From assembly GCA_009908735.1 (NCBI GenBank), contig JAAAOR010000066.1, positions 1-20,425 on the forward strand: a stretch of DNA of 20,425 nucleotides. Reading direction: 5' to 3'. Of the stretch, positions 15,259 to 20,425 are shown piece by piece; the first letter of the stretch is position 1; the number at the start of each line of letters is the position of its first letter. The notes beneath the pieces were generated by a model. The model was not told the DNA's origin. It saw only the letters and a program-made list of their open reading frames with translations, and did no database searches. A program made the position numbers and the translations under genes. The DNA comes from Spirochaetota bacterium (lineage in GTDB: Bacteria; Spirochaetota; Spirochaetia; DSM-27196; PWMO01).

Positions 15259-16302
15259 TCAGAACTCTCCCCAGAGCTCGAGCCCCGCGGTCTCTTCGAA
15301 GCCGAAGCGAACGTTCATGTTCTGCACGGCCTGTCCGGCGGCACCCTTCTCCAAGTTGTCGATAACGCTGAAAAGGAGAAGCATGCCTCCTTCGACGTGG
15401 AAGCCGATGTCGCATCGGTTCGACCCGCGCACGTCCCGTGTCTCGGGGACGGAGCGTGCGGAGAACCCCACGAATGGCTCCTGCCCGTAGCTTCGCTCGA
15501 GGCTCTCGGCGACAGCCGCAGCGTCGGCATCGGCTGCGAGAACGCAGCTCGTTGTGGCTGCGATCCCGCGCTTTATCGGCACGAGATGGGGCGTGAAGAG
15601 GATCTGTTCGGCGACAGCGCCGCCCGCCAGATACCGCCTCGCGTAGTGGCTGATCTCCGCCCAGTGACGGTGGGTACTGCCCGGTGCGTAGGCGTTTACG
15701 TTCTCACTGCGCTCGGTAAAGAGCAGATTGACTGAAGCCTTGCGTCCTCCACCGGAGATCCCCGACATGGCGGAGATGCTGATCGGTCCGGTTACGAGGC
15801 GGTCACGCAGCAGCGGGAGCAGCGGGAGCAGGGCGGCAGTCGGGTAGCAGCCGGGGTTGGCGATGACGTCCGCCCGACGTACGTCGTCACGGAACCACTC
15901 GGTGAGTCCGTACGCACTCCGAGAGAGCAGATCCTCTCGCGGCGGCCTGCTCCCGTAGGCGCTCTCGAAGAGCGTTGCATCGGGAATCCTGAAATCCGCC
16001 GAAAGATCGATAACGACACTCGAGTCGAAAAAGGGTGCGCAGACCTCCGCCGACGTGAGATGGGGAAGCGCGGCAAAGACCACATCGGGGCTTTCCGCCC
16101 GAGCCTGGTCGACGCCGATCAGCATGCCGTCATGTGTCTTCTCGAGCAAGGCGGGCGAGAGCGCCGGATACACGGCGGTGAGGTGTTCGCCGGGGCGTGA
16201 TGAGGACACGGGAAGAATTGCGTCCACCGAGGGATGGTTGGCGAGAAGTTTCATCACCCCCATCCCCCCGTAGCCCGTGGCGCCGAGGATTGCTGCTTTC
16301 AC
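15259..16302 (-). CDS. argC: N-acetyl-gamma-glutamyl-phosphate reductase
   Basis: A 347-residue NADPH-dependent reductase making N-acetylglutamate semialdehyde, the third step of arginine synthesis. It starts AAILGATGYGGMGVMKLL, the Rossmann motif. The catalytic cysteine is C152 in IANPGCYPTAALL, and YAPGSTHRHWAEI carries the expected histidines. Length is typical for the ArgC1 type. It starts with GTG at 16302, and AGGAG lies in the last codons of argR, whose stop is only 5 bases before. It is thus tightly coupled to the repressor gene. One GGGGACGGAG copy (15445-15454) lies antisense inside it. Confidence 0.96.
   Translation of the reverse strand: MKAAILGATGYGGMGVMKLLANHPSVDAILPVSSSRPGEHLTAVYPALSPALLEKTHDGMLIGVDQARAESPDVVFAALPHLTSAEVCAPFFDSSVVIDLSADFRIPDATLFESAYGSRPPREDLLSRSAYGLTEWFRDDVRRADVIANPGCYPTAALLPLLPLLRDRLVTGPISISAMSGISGGGRKASVNLLFTERSENVNAYAPGSTHRHWAEISHYARRYLAGGAVAEQILFTPHLVPIKRGIAATTSCVLAADADAAAVAESLERSYGQEPFVGFSARSVPETRDVRGSNRCDIGFHVEGGMLLLFSVIDNLEKGAAGQAVQNMNVRFGFEETAGLELWGEF
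15445..15454 (+). repeat. GGGGACGGAG word, antisense copy in argC
   Basis: Ten consensus bases then C, on the strand opposite argC. The protein reads Val-Pro-Glu here. Confidence 0.65.
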
Positions 16303-16307
16303 CGCTT

Positions 16308-16778
16308 CTACTCCTCTAGGTCTGGGACCTTCGACCGGAGCTTCAGAAGAAGCTCGGTGCGGTCGGTGTCCTCCCTCAGGACCACGAAAACGGTGTTGTT
16401 TCCAGCGATGGTCCCGAGGACCTCGGGGATGTTGAGGTTGTCGAGCGCGATTGCGACGCTGTCCGCGTGTCCTTCGAGCGTGTGCACCACGGCGGTTGTC
16501 CCCGAGAAGTCGAGGGAGACGTAGCCGCGCCGGAAATCCTGCACGTAGCTGCGCTCCGATTCCCGCCGCTCGTCTTCACGCGGCAGACGATAGAAGTAGC
16601 CGTCGATGCCGTCGGAGATCTTTCCCACCCGCAGTAGCTTGAGATCACGCGACAAGGTCGCCTGAGTCACAGAAAAGCCCTCCCGCTCGAGGTGACGGAG
16701 AAGCTGTTCCTGACTGTTGATTCGTTCGCTGCGAATGATCTTCTTGATGGCCTGGAGTCGTGCTGGTCTTTCTCTCAC
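16308..16778 (-). CDS. argR: Arginine repressor ArgR with altered effector site
   Basis: A 156-residue transcription factor heading the operon. The N-terminal winged helix (about 1-70) includes VTQATLSRDLKLLRVGK (38-53), the DNA-recognition segment of the family. The C-terminal hexamerisation and arginine-binding domain (about 80-156) contains VLGTIAGNNTVFVV. In most ArgR/AhrC proteins this motif is GTIAGDDT, and the two aspartates (D128 and D129 in E. coli) bind arginine. Here both are Asn (N127, N128; codons AAC AAC). It may therefore sense arginine weakly, sense another ligand or depend on a partner. The start is GTG at 16778 with AAGGA 8 bases upstream. Palindromic sequence in its own promoter points to autoregulation together with argCBDG. 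Confidence 0.93.
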   Translation of the reverse strand: MRERPARLQAIKKIIRSERINSQEQLLRHLEREGFSVTQATLSRDLKLLRVGKISDGIDGYFYRLPREDERRESERSYVQDFRRGYVSLDFSGTTAVVHTLEGHADSVAIALDNLNIPEVLGTIAGNNTVFVVLREDTDRTELLLKLRSKVPDLEE

Positions 16779-16832
16779 TGTTGTATTCCTTATCGTGGAA
16801 ATGCGGATATTTATACAACATTATGTATCCGC
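16779..16832. promoter_or_regulatory. Inverted repeats at the argR promoter (candidate ARG boxes)
   Basis: Three overlapping symmetric signals occur. GCGGATA (16803-16809) pairs with TATCCGC (16826-16832). ATACA (16813-16817) pairs with TGTAT (16824-16828) with a 6-base AT-rich spacer. TGTTGTAT (16779-16786) pairs with ATACAACA (16813-16820). They cover the -10 box and the transcription start. ArgR usually binds imperfect 18-bp AT-rich palindromes at such positions, though the classical TGAAT/ATTCA words are absent. Confidence 0.45.
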
Positions 16833-16849
16833 TCCCCTCTGCTTGTCAA
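16820..16849 (-). promoter_or_regulatory. Predicted promoter of the arginine operon
   Basis: On the minus strand a perfect TTGACA (complement of 16844-16849) is followed after 18 bases by CATAAT (complement of 16820-16825). Transcription would start near 16812, about 34 bases before the argR GTG. It lies downstream of the opcA stop, so the arginine operon starts here. Confidence 0.6.
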
Positions 16850-16894
16850 AACTTTTATCTTGCAGATAGAACGGAATTTCAGTTGCGGGAATCC

Positions 16895-18073
16895 TCAGTT
16901 CAGCGCCCGAGCGGCCTCGAAAGCGGCGAGATACAGCCCCTCATTCCGTGCGGCGTCTATCTCGCCGAGGAGAATCTCCCCGTCCGCGGCCACATTAAAC
17001 ACCTCGCAGGGAACCTCCGTCCCCGTCCCGGTCACCGACACGCATCCCCCGGGCTCCACCGACAACCGGATCATCTCGCGCCCGAAGAAGTGAAAGGTTA
17101 TGCTGATGCGCTCCCCGAGTGACGCCGCCTCGCGGTGGAGGGTCCGCACCGCCCGGCCCTGCCGGTCGAGGTACGCGTGCCGCGCTCGGGGGAGAGCGCC
17201 GTCACCCGGGCTCCCGGCCCCGGCGCCGCCACCCGGGCTCCCGGCCCCGGCGCCGGCACCGGACGCCCCGGGGTTGGCGGCGTCGCCGCCGCGGGTACCA
17301 CCGTTGCTCCCGGCCCCGCCTCGGGCGCCTCCCTCGCCGGCGCGACCTCGCGTGTTGTCACGGCCGCCCTCCTCCGGCTGCCACCCGAGGCGGCTCGCGA
17401 TCCAGCCGAGGTAGAGGGCCGCGAACATGGGCGGGGCGCCGGAGAGCTCCACGGCCTCGAGGTCGAAGAGGGCGCCGGCGGGCTCCTCGGCGTCGAAGGT
17501 GTGGGCGGTGACGCGGCGAAGCGGCAGGGTCCGCTGCCAGGTCAGATCGGAGATCCGGAAGCCTTCGGGAAGCATCACGCCCGAGACGGCCCAGAAAATC
17601 TCTCCGGTCGCGTCTCCGGCGGCCGCTGCGTACTCGGAGTCGATGATGAGTTTGTCGGCCTGCTCCTGAACGTGGTCGAGCAGGGCGGGGCGGGGCCCGA
17701 AGGAGGCAAGCCACAGCACGTACACGGGAATATCGCGGATGAGGAGGGGAGTCCAGCTCCCCGGCGCCGCGCCTACTCCGTCGGCGCCGTTTTCTATGAG
17801 GACCTCCTGAAAACAGACGCTTTTCCGCTCGTAGTCGAGGTAGCAGCGCGCCGAGAGCGAAATATCACTCTCCCCCTGTTTCCCATCAACGATATGTATA
17901 ACACGTGCCGCGCGTTTGCCGAGGACTGCCCCGAGTGCCTGCTCCGTCCGCGGTCGGCTTTTCTCGTCGCTCACCACCAGCAAATTGAGAATGACGGTGC
18001 GTGCCTCGGTCGGGGAGTTCCGCTTCTGAATCTCGGCGAGCTCTGTCTCGATCTGTTCGGGATCGAATGTCAT
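16895..18073 (-). CDS. opcA: Glucose-6-phosphate dehydrogenase assembly/effector protein OpcA
   Basis: A 392-residue protein of the OpcA/G6PD-subunit family, which in cyanobacteria and actinobacteria assists assembly or redox activation of glucose-6-phosphate dehydrogenase. Recognisable parts are RTVILNLLVV (about 25-34), SWTPLLIRDIPVYVLWLAS (106-124) and FAALYLGWIASRLGWQP (217-233). A Gly/Ala/Ser-rich linker (about 235-296) interrupts the protein before the C-terminal portion (297-392). The linker contains a 27-base tandem repeat. I chose the ATG at 18073: it overlaps the zwf stop as ATGA and has GGAG six bases upstream, while the GTG at 18085 is less well placed. One GGGGACGGAGG copy lies near the C-terminus (residues about 349-353). 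The pairing with zwf is the strongest support for function. Confidence 0.85.
   Translation of the reverse strand: MTFDPEQIETELAEIQKRNSPTEARTVILNLLVVSDEKSRPRTEQALGAVLGKRAARVIHIVDGKQGESDISLSARCYLDYERKSVCFQEVLIENGADGVGAAPGSWTPLLIRDIPVYVLWLASFGPRPALLDHVQEQADKLIIDSEYAAAAGDATGEIFWAVSGVMLPEGFRISDLTWQRTLPLRRVTAHTFDAEEPAGALFDLEAVELSGAPPMFAALYLGWIASRLGWQPEEGGRDNTRGRAGEGGARGGAGSNGGTRGGDAANPGASGAGAGAGSPGGGAGAGSPGDGALPRARHAYLDRQGRAVRTLHREAASLGERISITFHFFGREMIRLSVEPGGCVSVTGTGTEVPCEVFNVAADGEILLGEIDAARNEGLYLAAFEAARALN
17014..17024 (-). repeat. GGGGACGGAGG word, exact copy in opcA
   Basis: Exact consensus on the sense strand, read as Gly-Thr-Glu. Confidence 0.85.
17203..17255. repeat. 27-bp tandem repeat in the opcA linker
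   Basis: A 26-base GC-rich unit at 17203-17228 is repeated exactly at 17230-17255, a 27-base period. Being a multiple of three it keeps the frame and encodes two GAGAGSPG units. Such repeats change copy number by slippage. Confidence 0.85.
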
Positions 18074-19554
18074 AGCTTTCTCCACTTGCGGTTCGATGAG
18101 GCAATGAGCCGGCGAGACTCCTCGGGGCCGGAGCTGCCGGGCATGTAGGTGGGGATAGGCGATAGGTCACGTCGCCATCCCTCTAAAACGCGGGTAATGA
18201 AGGCCCAGGAGGACTCGATCTCATCTCTGCGGGGGTATAGGGTCGCATCACCGAGGATGGCGTCATAGAGCAAACGCTCGTAGGCTTCGAGGGTCGCCTC
18301 GCCGAAGGTCGAGCCGTATGCGAAATCCATGTTCACGGGCCTCATGTCGGTAGTGTGGCCGGGAATCTTCGCGTTCATGTTGAGGGTGATACCCTCATCC
18401 GGCTGTATCCGAATGATAAGCGTGTTGCGGTTCATCGCCGGATGCCGATTGGTGAACAGCTGTCGCGGCGGTTCCTTGAAGTGCACCGAGATTTCGCTCA
18501 CCTTCCGCAAGAGGCGCTTTCCCGAGCGCAGGAAGATCGGCACGCCGCTCCAGCGCCAGGTATCGAGAAAGAGCCGAAGTGCCACGTAGGTCTCGGTTCG
18601 CGAGTCCGGGGATACGCGATCCTCGTCTCTGTAGGCCGGCACCCGCGCGCCGTCGACGATGCCCGCATCATACTGTGCCCGCACGGCATGCTCGTCGATA
18701 TCGCGGAAGGTGATGGGACGTACCGCTTGCATTGCTTTAACCTTCTCGTTGCGGATGCTCTGCGCCGAGAGGTCGTTGGGTGGCTCCATCGCCGTGAGGC
18801 TCAAAAGCTGGAACATGTGGTTCTGCACCATATCGCGTAGGGTGCCGGCACTCTCGAAGTAGCCCCCGCGGGTTCCCACTCCGATCTTCTCGGCCACGGT
18901 GATCTGGATATGGTCGACGTAGTTCGAGTTCCAGATGGGTTCGAACATGCCGTTTCCGAAGCGCAGCAACATGATGTTCTGGACGGTTTCCTTGCCGAGA
19001 TAGTGGTCTATACGGAAGATCTGTCCCTCCGTGAAGTAGCGGGAGAGGAGCTCATTTAGTTCCTGAGCCGACGCGAAATCGCGGCCGAAGGGCTTCTCGA
19101 TAAGGATGCGCGTGAACCCGCCGGCCTGCTCCCCGTGACCGTGGCGGCCGAGCTGCTCGATGATATTGCGATAGGAATCCGGCGGCGTTGAGAGATAGTA
19201 AATCCGGTTGGCGTAGCCCTCGGCGTACTCGCCCATGCGCGCGTACCCGGAAGGATCCTCGAAGGTGGACTGAAGGTACTCAAGGCGCCCGAGAAAGGTC
19301 TCGCGCTGCTCATCGGAGGCGCCGGGCACCTCCGCGATCATCCCTCGGGCGCGCTCCCGCAGGCCCTCGGTGCCCCAGTCACGGCGGGCAAAGCCAACTA
19401 CCTTGAAGCGGGTCATCCCCTTGAGAAAGAGCGAGAACAGGGCCGGCATGAGCTTTCGGGCGGTGAGGTCGCCGGTGACACCGAAGATATATATGACGAA
19501 GGGCGGCGCCTCCGTGTGCGACTCCAGTCCGAGGTTTAGGGGGTTCTCTGCCAT
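18070..19554 (-). CDS. zwf: Glucose-6-phosphate 1-dehydrogenase
   Basis: A 494-residue cytoplasmic enzyme oxidising glucose 6-phosphate to 6-phosphogluconolactone with reduction of NADP+, the entry to the oxidative pentose phosphate pathway. The nucleotide-binding motif GVTGDLTARK is at 25-34. EKPFG (153-157) and the substrate-binding signature RIDHYLGKE (181-189) with its catalytic histidine follow. WSGVPIFLRSGKRL, near the C-terminal domain, is also typical. The ATG at 19554 matches the family start, but the ribosome site is weak; the open frame upstream to 20400 is a shadow of the preceding gene. It overlaps opcA by ATGA and follows the unrecognised gene by 32 bases, so the three form one operon whose promoter is outside the window. 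Confidence 0.97.
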   Translation of the reverse strand: MAENPLNLGLESHTEAPPFVIYIFGVTGDLTARKLMPALFSLFLKGMTRFKVVGFARRDWGTEGLRERARGMIAEVPGASDEQRETFLGRLEYLQSTFEDPSGYARMGEYAEGYANRIYYLSTPPDSYRNIIEQLGRHGHGEQAGGFTRILIEKPFGRDFASAQELNELLSRYFTEGQIFRIDHYLGKETVQNIMLLRFGNGMFEPIWNSNYVDHIQITVAEKIGVGTRGGYFESAGTLRDMVQNHMFQLLSLTAMEPPNDLSAQSIRNEKVKAMQAVRPITFRDIDEHAVRAQYDAGIVDGARVPAYRDEDRVSPDSRTETYVALRLFLDTWRWSGVPIFLRSGKRLLRKVSEISVHFKEPPRQLFTNRHPAMNRNTLIIRIQPDEGITLNMNAKIPGHTTDMRPVNMDFAYGSTFGEATLEAYERLLYDAILGDATLYPRRDEIESSWAFITRVLEGWRRDLSPIPTYMPGSSGPEESRRLIASSNRKWRKL

Positions 19555-19586
19555 ATGCCCAAATATCCCACTGTAGGCTGCGAAAA

Positions 19587-20425
19587 TCAATTGGCCGCCG
19601 TCGAGGCCTCCGGGTGGGGTCGCACTTCGGCCGGCGCGTTGGTGATCTCGCTGTAATCCCGCTTTGCCGCCGACATTGCGACGCGTATCCGTGAAGAGGT
19701 CCCGGCCCGCTCGGCACAATCCTCCGGGCCGAAACGCCCGAACGGATAGAGTGTCAGTGAGGAGCCGGCCATGGTGCGATGTACCTCGAAGCGGAAGGCC
19801 CCGGTGACGGCCGGCTGCGGTTCGATCCAGGAAATCGTGAACTGACTGCCGACCTGCAGCAGGCTCCCGAACGCGCATCCGGAGCCGGAGACGCCGCGCA
19901 GGTCGATGCGGCTTCCGCTGCCGTCGGGATACTGGGTCGCAAGCATCTGATCCTCCGGTCGCTCCGGTAGGCGCAACGGCAGCGCAAAGGGGACGAGCTC
20001 TTCGACTCGGATGTCTTCCCCGACAACCGGGAACTCGAAGCACAGCTCCACGACAAGCCACGGAAAGTCCCCGATTGCGGTGTAGTCCACGAGTAGCCGC
20101 CCGGGCGCATCGAGCTCGCCGCGGCCCATGGAGTGAATGGACATGAGTCCGCGTGCGCCGATTGCGGGTTCTTCGAACGAAAACGCACTGTCCGCGGTTA
20201 GCGTGTAGGTCCCTTCGCTCGTTCGAAAGAAGCCGCACACGGGATCGGCGAGAAGCTGGGTCCGCTTCTCGCCGGGAGTGCGGGCAAGACGAGAGAGTCG
20301 GCCACGGGAGAATTGCACTCCGCACCCGTCCATCTCCAGGGTCGCGGATCCCATCATGCTCGCGTAGATCGTTCGCGCCGTGGGTGGGCCTCCCTTGCAC
20401 GGCGTCTCATAGCGGGCCGCGGCGC
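19587..20425 (-). CDS. Unrecognised protein upstream of zwf (5' end cut by window edge)
   Basis: The frame is open to the window edge, with protein-like sequence (RYETPCKGGPPTARTIYA) before the first visible ATG at 20357, so the true start is outside. At least 279 residues are visible. I do not recognise the family. The visible part is rich in beta-strand-like segments with many aromatic and acidic residues, such as FPWLVVELCFEFPVVGED and FTISWIEPQPAVTGAFRFEV. It has no membrane segments or obvious catalytic motif. The look is of a beta-sandwich or carbohydrate-related fold, but that is only an impression. It stops 32 bases before zwf on the same strand, so it is likely cotranscribed with zwf and opcA. 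Confidence 0.7.
   Translation of the reverse strand, partial: AAARYETPCKGGPPTARTIYASMMGSATLEMDGCGVQFSRGRLSRLARTPGEKRTQLLADPVCGFFRTSEGTYTLTADSAFSFEEPAIGARGLMSIHSMGRGELDAPGRLLVDYTAIGDFPWLVVELCFEFPVVGEDIRVEELVPFALPLRLPERPEDQMLATQYPDGSGSRIDLRGVSGSGCAFGSLLQVGSQFTISWIEPQPAVTGAFRFEVHRTMAGSSLTLYPFGRFGPEDCAERAGTSSRIRVAMSAAKRDYSEITNAPAEVRPHPEASTAAN

Noticed and set aside
17135..18148. 337-codon plus-strand frame opposite opcA
   Set aside because: Gly/Ala/Arg-rich antisense shadow produced by high GC and the repeat linker; no motif or ribosome site.
19555..20400. N-terminal extension of zwf in the same frame (776 codons in total)
   Set aside because: Arginine-rich shadow of the real gene at 19587-20425 in another frame; G6PDH starts at 19554.
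1..20425. tRNA, rRNA or CRISPR array
   Set aside because: I saw no cloverleaf-like segment, ribosomal RNA sequence or regularly spaced repeats; the dispersed word has irregular spacing.

Overview
The window is a GC-rich bacterial chromosome segment, most likely from a free-living member of the Spirochaetales. That is a recall-based judgement: the chemoreceptor signalling tip and the small REP-type transposase read like spirochaete versions, and the gene mix fits. No rRNA marker is present to confirm it. Most of the window is ordinary housekeeping metabolism, tightly packed, with ATGA stop/start overlaps inside operons.

Layout. 1-1461 (-) is the N-terminal part of 2-isopropylmalate synthase (leuA), cut by the window edge. 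Behind it lies a 0.5 kb leader and promoter region with a possible leucine-rich leader peptide. 1969-2508 (+) is a RAYT-type tyrosine transposase, followed by a small helical hypothetical gene on the minus strand. 3083-5101 (+) is a methyl-accepting chemotaxis protein. 5154-6173 (-) is a Gfo/Idh/MocA oxidoreductase. 6447-7442 (-) is GAPDH and 7627-8712 (-) is phosphoserine aminotransferase. 8805-10163 (+) is an alpha/beta-hydrolase with a small two-helix membrane protein. 10293-11855 (-) is glucose-6-phosphate isomerase. 11912-16778 (-) is the arginine operon argR-argC-argB-argD-argG, read in that order. 16895-20425 (-) is an operon of an unrecognised protein (cut by the edge), zwf and opcA.

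How the genes fit together. Three blocks are biosynthetic: leucine (leuA), serine (serC) and arginine (argCBDG with its repressor argR). The carbon genes cover entry to the oxidative pentose phosphate pathway (zwf with its OpcA partner), the upper hexose node (pgi) and lower glycolysis (GAPDH, whose neighbour serC also draws on a glycolytic intermediate). pgi follows argG closely and may be read through from the argR promoter.

The most unusual signal is a short DNA word, GGGGACGGAGG. It occurs 10 times exactly and about 7 more times with small changes, in intergenic DNA and inside at least six genes. It appears in all three reading frames and twice antisense. Two inverted copies bracket the RAYT gene. 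This looks like a dispersed REP-like element family tied to that transposase, or some other genome-wide DNA signal. Other points of interest are an ArgR whose two expected arginine-binding aspartates are both asparagine, possible leucine attenuation upstream of leuA, and paired palindromes upstream of the GAPDH promoter.
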